From positions 1 through 60,648 of the forward strand of contig JAWQRO010000081.1 in the NCBI GenBank assembly GCA_033557835.1: a DNA stretch of 60,648 nt, given 5' to 3'. Below are positions 26,066-38,900 of this stretch, piece after piece. The notes beneath the pieces were generated by a model that was not told the origin of the DNA, searched no databases, and was given only the letters and a program-made list of their open reading frames with translations. A program made the translations under genes and the position numbers. The stretch's first letter is position 1. Every line of letters starts with the position of its first letter. This stretch comes from Helochares maculicollis. Lineage: Eukaryota > Arthropoda > Insecta > Coleoptera > Hydrophilidae.

Positions 26066-26101
26066 CGCGGCAGATGGATGCCTTGCCGGGGTGGGGTACA
26101 T
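26066..26101 (-). CDS. candidate first coding exon of a minus-strand gene divergent from fem-1
   Basis: On the minus strand, an ATG at 26101 opens twelve codons, MYPTPARHPSAA, ending at 26066. A consensus donor GCG|GTAAGTGG follows (CTTAC at 26061-26065 on the plus strand). The exon leaves phase 0 and is GC-rich, within a GC-rich patch (25970-26100). It lies 854 bases from the fem-1 start codon, in head-to-head orientation. I could not find its second exon anywhere between 3.7 and 26 kb, and I do not recognise the protein from twelve residues. A 5'UTR would lie to the right of 26101. It may be a real gene whose remaining exons are outside the window, or cut off by the duplication/assembly junction this window implies. 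Confidence 0.45.
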
Positions 26102-26955
26102 CGTGATGCTTGTACAATTATTCTGAAAACACCCGAAGAACGCTTCACTAAATCACAGATTTTTCTTGAATATTATAACCTAAAACCATCACTCACTAAA
26201 TGATTACCGGCACGACACGACACGACACCACAAACTTCTACATGTATTTTACGATGTTGTGTTTGTATGCGTCTTTTTGATCTTCGTTTTAACTTGTGTT
26301 TGGTTTGAGGTTCCTCCTGTATTAAAACCAACTAATATTTAAAATAACTCTCGAGGATGGAACAATCTTCTTGCCTTAATCCAAATACATTTCACTCGCG
26401 TTTGGCGCATTCTGATTCAAATTTTGCAAAAATGTCAAGCTACTTTTCGCACTTGTAACGCGCACAATCCATTGTTCACGCGAAGAACCAACGCGCGGAT
26501 TCACCAACACATACACAACCTAACTCGGCTCTTGCTCATCTGCCGAAACCCGACAGTGGCGGGAGAACTGAGACCCACGTGGTTGTTTGCGTGATACGTC
26601 ACGACCTTTATAGCAAATCAACATCGTTCGTTTGGCCTACGCCACGCCTTCTGTCCAAGAGACACTTACATTTCAACTCAACGTGGACTAATTTACACTG
26701 AAAACACAGTTACATTAGCAACGCCATCTAGCGGCTGTGGTACTAAAACAAGACGACAGATCTAAGGCTGATATAGCAGAATACGATGTAACTAGAACGG
26801 TTCCCATCCGCGCTAACCCGTGCTGCTGATTGTGGACATAAAGGAGTTTTGTACCAGTTGTCCGCGAGCTGCTGTGTAGCGGAAAGCAATGGATAGGTGT
26901 TGGTGAACTATAAGCTAAAAATTCGGCTTTTGTTTTGTGAAAGGTGTGGGCCAAA
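26102..26955. promoter_or_regulatory. divergent promoter interval between the minus-strand exon and fem-1 exon 1a
   Basis: This 854-base interval is GC-richer than the rest of the window. It contains a short CGACA-type tandem run (26211-26228), an E-box CACGTG near 26578, a CRE-like TACGTCAC near 26597 and a CTCF-type motif (26722-26734). Both flanking start codons face outward, as at a shared bidirectional promoter. No TATA box stands out near either start. Confidence 0.5.
26722..26734 (-). promoter_or_regulatory. CTCF-type insulator motif
   Basis: The minus strand reads CCGCTAGATGGCG, which fits the conserved CTCF core (CC.C.AG.TGGCG) shared from flies to mammals. It sits between the candidate divergent starts, 222 bases upstream of the fem-1 ATG. 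One copy only, so binding is inference. Confidence 0.45.
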
Positions 26956-29900
26956 ATGGATTATAAAAGCGTAGTTTATAACGCCGCCAGAGATGGAAAT
27001 CTAAATAGGCTAAAGGTAAGACCGTCTCCTGAAGCTCATCCTTCACCTTTTTCCCTACGATATTCTATCGACTACTCCAAGCAACGAACAAAACCAACAT
27101 AATCAAATAGTAAACAAAGCATCTACTTTACGTAACAAACACAGTTCAGTCACAGAAATTGATCAGAAATAATGAATTATCATCGAAGCGATAAGGCCGA
27201 AACAACGCAATGCACGAAACTATATTTAGAATATTTGGGCAAAATGAAATTAATTCCATCCGTACTAGAACCGAGACATTGCGGAACATCATTTATATTT
27301 CCATAAAATGCTATTCAAACATACAAAAGCTTTGTGCTATTTTCGTTCCGAAAACCCTCAGAGAGGATTCGCTTCTATGTTTAGGAAACGCAGTCGCTGC
27401 TCCCGAAAAAAGAAGGAAATTCGCCTGAAACAGCTGTTCGAAATGGCTGTGGGCTACAACGCGATGCAGCTCCACAATCGGCGGTGCGTTCAAACGTCCA
27501 ACCGGAAATCAAATAAAAAATATTCTCATCTCCACTGAATACACACACCATTTTTAATGTGCAATTTCGGGCAGTTCTTACTGGCTCGAATAAAAACCTT
27601 TAGATAAAAGGCACTTTGTATAAAATTAACGAGATGAGTTGTGTAACGAGGTAAATTTGCACATCTCGTGTTAACAGAGAAAGGTCAGAGGCTTCGACTG
27701 CAGTCTCGGCATTTCTTTAAAGCACTACAGCTTTGAACACGAGGAAAACGAATTTTTCAAACATTGTTTTGAGAATGCTGTCCATCATCGGTAATATGTC
27801 TGGAATTGGTCTAATTAACCAATGGCAGCTCTCCAACATTTTTTAATTATAAGCCATATGACCTTATTTGAAAATTGCACTAATTGTTGACTAACTTCGA
27901 GCATAAGCATTGAACAATGTTTTGTCCCTGTTGTATGAACATGAAATGTGCGTGGGACTTTGTTTGGTCAAAGGTCTACACACATTTTAACAACCGCAAT
28001 TTTGGGAAAAGATGAATCGCTTCGTTTTTCTGAAAGTCGAGCAACTTCTTACAAAACATCTTGGTTCCAATTTTTTTGGTGTTATTCTATGCTATTTCCT
28101 GTCATGAGCTGCTGTGCAATCCTCTTGTACCAATGTTTTTTGGTCGGCCTTGGGTTTGCGTTTTAGAGGTTTTGATTCAAATGTCTGGCCAGCCTGCCCC
28201 AGCGTATTTCCTAAAGATAACCACACCATCTTACCTTTCCATCTTAGACCATGGTACTAGTCATGATATGTTACATTTGATTTCTTTTGACTTAAGTCTC
28301 AATTTTGCAGACAAGTCTCATTTCCGTGCTTTGAACTTGTCTTGTTGCTTCTCTTCGATTTATTAATGTTGAGATAAATACTTTTTCAGAACATCTAACT
28401 TCGCTTGCCTTAGGACCTTTTTCATAGCAACTTAGTTTTTGTTCCATTATACAACCCCCTGTTTATACAATGCAAGAATTTTTGTTGTCTATTTCTCTGT
28501 GCGTTAATTATTGTTGTTCTCTCTTCTGTATACTAATAATCATCGTCTTTGTTATATTGATTAATTTTCTTACTTATTTGTTGGGGTTGAATAATTATTT
28601 CTAGATTGTATTGTAAATTTTTACCTGCTTTGACAGTGATCTGTTTAACTTAGTTCAGTGATTTCTTATTAATTTCATGTTTCAGAATTCCACAGAATGC
28701 TGTTAAGCTGTTACTTGTGCTCTTTTAATGGCTGTATCATATGTTATACTTACAGAGGAGTGGAATTAAGAGGGATCCTTCTCTTACTCTATCTAAGAAA
28801 AGTTTCGAGAGGTTTCATTTTTAGTTTTTAGCGATGTAATGATTTTCTAGTAAAAACTTTTATTCAATCATATCTAAATTTATTTCTTTAGGTTGTAATC
28901 CTAACCAGACAAAAAGCTCTAAGCACTAATAACATAGTACTTGTTTATTGTTTGCAGTTAGTTGAAAATTTTGTTCTCTAGCCTTCTTTCTCTTCTAAAA
29001 TCGCTTTTTGTCTTTTATTATTGAGTCCAAACTATCTTTTAGGTTTTGTTCTATCTCCTTTACGTATACTATTCCTCGAGTACTTAGTATAAGGAATTCA
29101 AATAAGTTTCCGCTGTTTTTTATAAAAAATTTAATATTTATTGTAACAGAACGGTAGATTAAGTTGATTCAAAGTATTGTCCATCACTAGCAACCACTTT
29201 TCCCCATCTCTCAGGCAGTATTCGTATTACACATCTGAAGAACTCCTTATCTTTTGAGGCTATCCACGTATCAACCCAATTTTTGGTATCTTTATATGTT
29301 GTGAACCGCTGCTCCGACAAAACATGTGCCATTTACCGGCACAGATAGTCGGATGACGCTATGTCTGGTGAATACGGTGGATGGGGAAACACTTCCCAGC
29401 CAAGTGTTTTCAATTAGTTTTCCACCGGAACCGCTACATGCGGACGAGCATTATCATGGAGTAGTATTATTTTGTCGTGTCTAGAATAGTATTGAGGGCG
29501 TTTTTCCTTTAGAGCACGGTTCAATGTCATCAATTGTGTTAGAGAGTTCCAGTGATTGGTTTGCTCGGATTAAGCAACTCGTAATACACCACACCCAGCT
29601 GATCTTACCATATTCACAGCATGAGCTTTTTTCAGTGAATGTTCGGTTTTGCTGTGGATGTTGACGCGTGGCCAGGTTTTCCTGACGATTTTCTTCTTTT
29701 TGGGATGTCGTAATGTATCCATTTGTCATCCCCGGTGACGATTCGATGTACAAACTTTTATTTTATGCCTGGCTAGCAGTATTTCACTCATCAATAATCG
29801 ACGTTCAATATCTCTTGGCTTCATTTCGTATGGAACCCAATTTCCTTGTTTTTTAATCATTCGTAATGATTTTAAACGATGTGAAACTGCTTGCTGAGTG

Positions 29901-32900
29901 ACTTCTAATGTGAGAGCAAGTTCCTTTTGTGTTTGAGACGAATCTTCCTCCAATAATTCTCCAATTCTGCATCTTCGTAAATTTTAGGTCTTCCCCTGCG
30001 GTCTTTGTCTTCTACATCAAAATTACAGTTTTTAAAATTTGGAACCACTCACGACTTTCTCTCACTCAAAGCAGCTGCATTATAAGCATCTACGAGCAAT
30101 CGATGCGCCTCAGCTGCAGATTTTTTTAAATTAAAGAAACAAATTAAAAGTTCCCGCAAATGACGTTTATTTGGTTCAAATTTAGACATTTTCAGCTCAA
30201 GAAAATTATATTTTACTAGCAAGAAGTCACTAATATAGTAAAGTTATGTTATTTTAGAACAAACAGACTAATTTTTAAGCCGGTTATCATCTGCTAATTC
30301 TAAGGAAAGCCGCGCCCCGCGACACCTTCTTTAAAACGGCGGAAACTTATTTGTACTCCTAATTATATTATCCCGCTCATAGTTTTTGCAATTTATGTAT
30401 TCTCCTTTCTCTTTTAAATTGCAACTATGATTATAGTTCCAGTCAGTCTATCGTTGTTCGTTGTGTTCAGCCTTTACACGATTATCCTAAGATGCCTCAG
30501 ATATTGTATATTCAGCATATTTTATCATTTTAATGGTTATCTCGTCGCTTTGTGTATCTTAGTCATTCTCATTTTATATACAGTTTTATCCTTATTGGCG
30601 CTTTTTGTTTTGTTCATCATCATCTATTAGCTCTTGGTAGTATCCTTGCATATTCTTATTATTACATTTCAATTTTTTATTCTTTATCGTTTCTGCTTAA
30701 GAAATTCAGACTAAAAGCTTCTGATTTTCTGTTTGCTCTATATTTCACCCCAGATTTTTTTATTGTAAATTATACTGCTCTTATTAAAATTTTTTTCACC
30801 ATTTTGTTGTCTTAATTGCCCTATTTTATATTGTAGTTGTTTTTCTACAGCTTTTGGCTAAGATTTCTTTGTATCTTCCAATTCTTGTTCTATTTGGTGT
30901 GAGTGTTTGTGGAGTTTATAGCATTCCAATTCAATGTATTCAATTTTTCATAAGCAATGCAACTCCGTTGGCTCTTACTTGATTCCTTGGTATTCCGCTA
31001 AAATGTCAATAAAAAGTTAACATTTTATTTTGCTATGAGATCAATTATTTCCGTCATTTTTCCTGTGCATTTTGAAGATTCCATATACCAAGGATTTTGT
31101 TTATTTTATAAGGGATAACCCAGCGCCTTAAATTCAGTTATTGTGGATGTTTCTTTTCGCCAAACATCTGTCAGAGGTGGTCTTACTAGAAGTCATACTA
31201 CCGGTGATGGTTCATTGATGCACCCAAACCTCACTACCATAACACGATAGACATAGAAGAGGGTTGGAATCTTTTAAAAGAATTTAGTAGTAAAATAACT
31301 TCTCTAAGCACAGTTTTTCTCTTAGCCCTGAATGTTTCTCTTGATTACCTCTTTTAAGATGTTAAATCATAAAAGTCACATTGGATAAAGTTCCAAATTT
31401 GACAAAAAACAGATCGGTCAACAACTCTCAAACATTTTTTAAACCATCAAGCACTACAATTATAAAAGCATCTCAAAAAGTACTTGCAGAATGTAATTTT
31501 GGTCGATAAAATTGATATCCTGTGTAACATTTATACATTCGACGCCAGTATAAAATTTACATTGTGAAGTCACCATGTATACCATAGCAACATCGCATAA
31601 ATTAATTAAAATATTACATATTCAATAAAAAAACGTTAACAATCGACAAAAACGTAAACAGAAGTTTTGCATAAATTTTATGCATTCACTGTTTATTAAC
31701 TAAAAACATTTAGTGGCGTCACGGCACAGGATACGTCATGAAAAATATTTTCCGTTCCTCTGTAGAACTACTCTTATTGTGTCCATTGTTGCATTCAATT
31801 CTTTATGTAAGCAACATTCAAATCTTTATGTATAAAACTTTTAATTTGCGCCAGTCCTCTGCGTCATCACTGTTAATTTAGTCTGGAATTAGATTTGCTT
31901 TATAACAAGAGAGAGATATTCTCCAGATCCAGATGATCATACTGCACATGCAAATTACATTACAACAAAACGGTTTCACGAGTTCAGTTCGGGAGATAAG
32001 TGCTCTCGCTTTACCCTAAATAACAAATTTCTCGCTCACAATCAGTGTAGTGCTCTAATGTTAATAGTTTTAGCAAACAGAAATGTTGTCGAAAGCAGAT
32101 TACAAGATTATCGTTTTTAACGCTGCAAGAGATGGGAATTTACAACGGTTAAGAGTAAGTACATATAGAATTTAAATATTTCCAACCAATACTCCATTTA
32201 AAACATCAGTTTGTAAATACGTAGAATAAAACTGCGAGCTCTTGACTTTTCCAAAAACAACTTAACATCGCGTCTACATTAGTAGTATGCTATAACAATG
32301 CGAATTCAACAAAGGAAATATGGCAAATCTGTTTATTTATGGAAGCTTGGTTTTTATGTCATTTTCCCAAACATGGAAATACAACGTAATTAGTAAATTG
32401 CGGACACGCTTAATCAATACTGAATAATTGGCGTTAATACCTTGAAATTAAAATATTTAATAGCGCCAATTTGTGTCACCCAATCCTTAACGCCATGCTC
32501 GAAAATAAAGCAAATTTCCAACTCTTAAATTAATGAATCCTGTAATTTCAAAATTTTGTTTTCGCAAAACATTAAATGGTACTATTATCGTTTATTATCA
32601 GCATAGATAACCTTCATTAATCTCAACAATAACATTTCTGTCTAAAATTACTTAAAACATCCCAAAGATTCGAGAAAATTTGTATCAACCAAACTTCAAC
32701 CTTGACTTTAAGTTTTATTTAGAATTGGGTTGTTTTCAATTTAAGCTAGAACAATTAACCTGAACCTACGTAAACGAATTCACCTATTTTCTACTAGGTC
32801 TGTCCTAATTTTGAAGACATTTCCACAGCTCGCTTATGAAAATAAAACGGTTATATGAAATGTTTGTCGGTTTTGTCTGTCATGAGATCTTGCTACTAAG

Positions 32901-35900
32901 GATGTAAATGTAAATAATGATGGAAAAAATTATTTAAAAAAATTTCAAAATAAAGAAAACTGAAAAAACTAAATAAAATAATCAGTTATGAAACGAGATA
33001 TATGCGTATATATTTTATATTTGTGTATGTATTTATGTATAGTATATACATACAAATGTTTTACAACGAATTGCTACCCAAATTAATTCAGAATGACACA
33101 CTGAATTATATTTAAAATAAAGTTTCTCAAATGCTCTATTGTGTGTGGAAGCAGGAAAGCACGTCTTACAATAACACGCAGACATCAAAATGTTTATTTT
33201 TATCATGGTTTTCGCGATATACGTCCGGGAGAGAATCCAAAACATTATTTAGCAATTTAAGAGCTGTGTAGTCCCCGCAGCAGCACGCAAAAGAGGCGAC
33301 TTGTACGCGCTAGCGTATTGTAAATATTTTCGGTTGAGTTATTTGTTTTTCTTATTAAAATTTAGATCGCAAGGAAACTTCGATAAGGTATTTTATAGAG
33401 AATCTAAACTACGATAAGAAAATTAAAAGGCGTCCGCGCCATTTAATTGCTATAAATATCGCGGAAAGGCCTTTTCGTGTACGTAACTTAAATTTAGAAT
33501 AGCCTAGAGTATGTTGAAACTTTCCGATTTGAAAAAGTAAATAAGAGGTTTAGCTGTCGGAATGCTTGATATGTATTTTGGGTACGAAGCCAAAGCAAAC
33601 ATAATCTAGAGAAATGGATATTTATTCAATTTTTTTTAATTGGTGGAGCTATAGAAAGAAACCAGTCCCTGTGCAAAGAAAATGTTAGTCTCCAGAATTT
33701 TTCCTCGGCATATTTTATTGCGTCTTTAGAATGCTGCCTATTTTCTGTTAGCTGGTACTACAGTCAATAGTACTTTCCTTTGTTTTCTGTGTCTACAAGA
33801 AATAAGTGTACAGTGTTGATTGTGTTTATACAGTTAGTAGAGTCCTAGTTGATAAAATGATTACTTTCTGTATCTTCATAAAGTACAAATGAGAAAAGTT
33901 ATATAAACTTGATTAAATGGGCCATCGGCGGGTCTATTTGTATTTAACTATTTTCTAGACATGTCAAAACTTTACCACTATTATAAACTATAACATTAAG
34001 GAACAATTATGTTTTATTTGTACTGCGGGTCTATTCTACAATTTAAACACTAGAACTATCGATATGATGAATAAAAAAATTAGCTATTAAGCGCTAGGGG
34101 ACAAAATAAGTTGTCCCGATAAATATAACTAAATTGATGCCAATCTATAACGGCAATACCTATTAATCTTATAATAAGTGAAATTCCCCTGCTAAAAAAG
34201 ATAATTACAACCTTTATTACATTTTAGAACGCAATTTTCCTGTTTGATCAAATTATCGAAAAAAAAATTGTCCAACTTGATGAAACATCTTGTCCCAGTT
34301 TCGTAACGGCATTAATGGCATTTTTGTTGATCGATCACCTTGCAAGGGCGCGCTTTGTTATTAGATAAAAATCATTGGTTAGATAATGGCTTCGGTGTAA
34401 TTACCGTTTTAATTTTGCATATTTTATTCAAATGTACGCGCTTAGTCATTGTTTGTCTATTGAAAATTTTCACTGTGCGCGTAGATTTTCTTGTCAGTTG
34501 CGGCGCGAGACTTCAATAGATTTTATGCGAATCCTTGGATCAATTAGATCGAAAAATTGAGGCTATTTGTAAACAATCGAAATTAATATTTCATCATAGG
34601 CTATTTTTGTGTTATGCTGTGCTGTCGCTGATATTTAGTACTAACCTATGACTCGGCTCAACTTACTTTTCTTCGGTTGCTCATGTATACATTATTGCTG
34701 TCACGTTCAAGTAGATCCAAGAGAACTCTGCGTAGTTTTCAATTTCTTAACAATTTCTGTTTTTCCCCAAAAGTGGTTGGTTGGCTTTTGAAGTTTATGA
34801 AGCGTAAAAATGGGCATCGCCCAGAGCCTGCAAAGTTTGGTATGTATCTAAAATATCTTATGTAGTTCTTTTTTATGGTTAACCTGGTTTCGGCTGGAAA
34901 GTTAATATTATCTAACTATGTACTAACAGTGATCTGCGCTAAAATATCGCTCCGAATTGGAAGAGAAACCTATGATGTAAATTGGTAGTAACTTTTCTCC
35001 GGGCTGTTTCTCTGTACGCCGGATCCCGCTCTGCATTTCTCGCTTTGCTGTTTCGTGTTATGCTTGTTAACTCAATGCTCTTTCTATATTACTTTAGATT
35101 AAAATCGGTTCTTATGCAATCTAGCGTAGATTGCCAGCGACAATTTGGAGCACGCATTAGATATTATGTGCACTTTCCTTGATCGTTTTGTGCAAAATGC
35201 TTGTAGGAGTATGTTATGATTACTTGGTGCGAATTGTTGCTAGAATCTAATCGGCAAGTCTCAGTATTTTAAGAAGGAAAATTGCTACCTGGGAGAAGAT
35301 TGTTCTATTTTCATTTGCCAACAATGTACTGTGTTTAAATATTTTGAGCGCAAGCAATCTCGGGATTTCGAAAGAAATTTGATTAACAAATAGGAATACA
35401 TTTGGGAAACAACAAGAAATTGGAGCATTCCAGCATTCAATACGTTTCTTCAAACATTTTTCTGTCTAAGACTCTGAACATTCTCCGGCTGTTAAGTACA
35501 ATTCTGTTGTAAATTGTATAGGAAAGTAGTATTATAATAAACAGGTCTAATTGTTGTGAAAATTTCAACTTAATTAGTTTTGCTTACTGTTTCCCATCAC
35601 TCGATTTGTAGAAGTCTGACAAATAGTTTCAGATCTCATCTTTGAATTGTAGATGGTTTTTGATAGCACTACACTGCTACCTCTGAATATAGAGTGCATA
35701 GCAGAAGTAAGAGTACCCATCTCATTTCTCGTTGTTTTCATATCCTTTGCCTCCTATCCCAGACTTTGGATAGGTGATAATGCTGCACCTATCCAAAGGC
35801 CTTGCAATCCAGAAATAAAACAACAATTAGTTATTGTTTGAGTTATCTCATGGGAAAAGACAGGGCCCTATGTTTACATGATATTTTTAAACCCAAAGTA

Positions 35901-38900
35901 TCTTTCGCTAGCATTGTAATCAAACTTAGCAAAAATTAGTTAGGAAACAATATGAAGTAGAAGGCTCTTCGATAGACTAATTCATTTCTATATATAACAT
36001 TTGTAGTTATACCCAACAAGTTGAAGCAAGCCAATTTGTTCGGTATCAAAGATAATTTAAAATAAATATTTAATAACTGTATTTAAAACATTATATGATA
36101 TTTAATCATAATAATATAAGAAGTCTCAGCAGGTTGATTGAAAATCTTTCAGACGCAATATGAATTATCACGCACTGGAAACATTGTCTTGCCCAGCAAC
36201 GATTTGTTTTCAAAGTAATTTTTCTTATCATAACAAATGTGTTCAACGTCAGGGTGACAAAGTCACAGTTTCTTTCGCGAAACTCGAAAAACTGTTCGTG
36301 TAGATAGTTTAAATGCCCATATTTATACAGTCGAAATATTGAAAATATGTCGAGATATGGTTCAACATCGAGTTCTCGTTATTACGATAGACGGACCAAT
36401 CGTGCCCCTGCCAACTCACACAACCAGGTGAGTGCATTTATTTACAATTTTCATTTTTTTATCCTTGATGCCGCCATGAAAATTTGTATAACTTCAAAAG
36501 CTATAATAAATATAACGCTTTCAATTCTAATAATTCATCTCGATATTATTTACCCGAACTAGGCTCTAGCTATTTTCCAAATTTTCAGTATTTGATAGCG
36601 TTTTAGTGAAATCTAGAAGAATCCCTTTCTACAACTGCACACAGTTGCATTTGCTCGAGGCGAGTTTTTATAGCTTTTATAAGCTCGACTTTTATTATAA
36701 GCGAACATCCACTTCCGAAAGGCCAGATAAACTGGGTCTACAAAGTTAGAGCATTTAGAACGAGAATCAATAACTATAAGGATCAAAGAGAGCGAATCTC
36801 ACATTTTGTGGGTTGGCGAATTATATTTTTCGATATTGTATGGCAGCTATCATTTTGGGAATAGACACAAAACAGTTTTATTAAAACCATTTTTTCCAAA
36901 TAAAATCTGCAAAGCGTCGTTGGAAATAAATTGCGCTCATCAAACTTACTGCAATTTAATTTTAGTTTATAATGTATACTTTGTTTTAGAATTTCTAACA
37001 GCATTAATAATAAATCTGTTGTGTCCAACCAACATTCCAAATTTAGCATAAAAATACTGACGGTTTTAGATAGTAGCTTAATAAAATCGTTTGTACTATG
37101 CAAAAACCAAACTGAAATCCTGTATTTTCACGTTTTACATGTCTGAATATTTTTAAGCGTGTTAACTCAATTTCACATCACAAGGAATGAGCGAGCGTAG
37201 CGGTTAAATCCCATATAAGCGAAGCTTATTTGGATCTAACTGGATTTTGATAACGAGGTTTTTAACATTTTTTAAAGTTGTGATTTATACAGTCTTATTT
37301 ACACCTAGTGAACCATTTATACTAAGCTTGTAAAAAGCTTTCGGCTTGTCATGCTTTGTATAAAAAATGTTTTATTTTTAAAAAATACGCCCTTGTCACG
37401 GATTTGAACTCATCATTTGATGTAAATCTTCGTCCGAGCCATTTTTAAATTTAGAAAAAGACAGTAATCACTGTGAGCCTAATATGGCATATATGGCGTA
37501 TGAGGAAGCACTTCGAAATGTAAGTCATGAAGTATATTGTAAATTCCTGCCATTTTTCAGGTAGCTACGCACGACATCTAACGAATAAACTCGTAAACTA
37601 ATTTATATACAAATTGTCTATGTGTACAGCCAACTTTTTTCCTTTTCTGTCATTAAATTCTATTCATTCAAAGTGATCGCTTAAGTTGCTTTCAAAGTTA
37701 AGTTGACCTGTTCAACTGAGCAGATTTTCTTATTCAAATGATTAAAGTTCCAGAAAACCTTGCTAAAATTTATCAAAGAAGAGTATACAGGAATAGCGAA
37801 CTCGATCGGTAGAGCACTAGTGAGTTCAGTTGTATACACAGCAGGGTTACAATTCTCGAAATATTTTTAAGGGTAGTCAATCCATAATACTCATCTATTT
37901 TTGAGCAAGCGAAACTTATTTCAATGCTTCAGGTTTGATTTTTCTAGTTCCTTTTGCTGATCAATGAACTTAAAAAATCTGAAATCTTGCCCAGCTTCCG
38001 TTCTTGTTGTCATTTTTAACATTAAGGCGTAAAATTGAACTGCGAATGCAAATTTAGTCATTTATAATATACAACATTATTTGTACTTTAAAATTCCCTT
38101 CTAATTAAAGTGGCGCATACAAAATAAATTAATAGCGTTTCCTGTGCTCTAATCTAGTCGAAATGTTTTATCTACTTTTCACTAACTTTCAAACTGCGTC
38201 CAAAATTGCGAATTGTTATCTCTATTGTAAGTCCACTTTAAATATTGCTAAAACTTTGTAAATAAACAAGTAATTAAGATGGTCCTCATAGAGTCGAATT
38301 TTTTCATGATCGCTTCCTGTTACTTCAAAATGAAATGTACAATTCACGCATATATTTTAATCAATGTAAATTTGGATTTTAAATTATAAATAACTCTATT
38401 TAAGTAGTTAAATCTAGGAATATAGGCGCAAATGCGTGAAGCAGTTTGGGCCAAGCATATAAATTTGCTTTACTAAATTTTGTTATTAATGTAAATACAT
38501 AGCAAACCTGAGGCGGAATAATAAATCGATTATTTGAATTGCCTATCAGTTTATAATATTTTTCCTTATTCAGCTTATGAAATGAAACCACGTTTCCTCG
38601 TTCTATTGTTAACAATGACAACCATTTCATGTGATAAAAATCTAATAAGATATATTTTAATTTACCTCAAACAATAACAAACAGTAATATCATAAGCTGA
38701 TAAAAGTAGAAAAATTGTTAGTGATAGATGCTTACACCGTTACAGCGTTATTTAACGCTATTCTTCCTCATACATACTTAAACAGCTTGCACAGTTGCCA
38801 TTATTTCATTTAAAAGAAGTATTCACAAAGTGAAAACGTAAAGATCGATCTGCATTGCGGTAGTGAGTTCACTACACAAGTTTGTGTATCGGCGTCCAAA

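Noticed and set aside
27200..27540. Overlapping open frames on both strands in a GC-richer intron patch
   Set aside because: No family motif, no splice consistency, and frames on both strands suggest a composition effect.
30427..30815. Hydrophobic plus-strand open frames rich in Leu/Ile/Phe
   Set aside because: They are antisense to an A-rich LINE-like block; the T-rich strand gives spurious membrane-like peptides.
34677..34865. Open frame with KFMKRKNGHRPEPA and a GTATGT donor
   Set aside because: Acceptor and donor phases (1,1) do not fit fem-1 and no partner exon was found.
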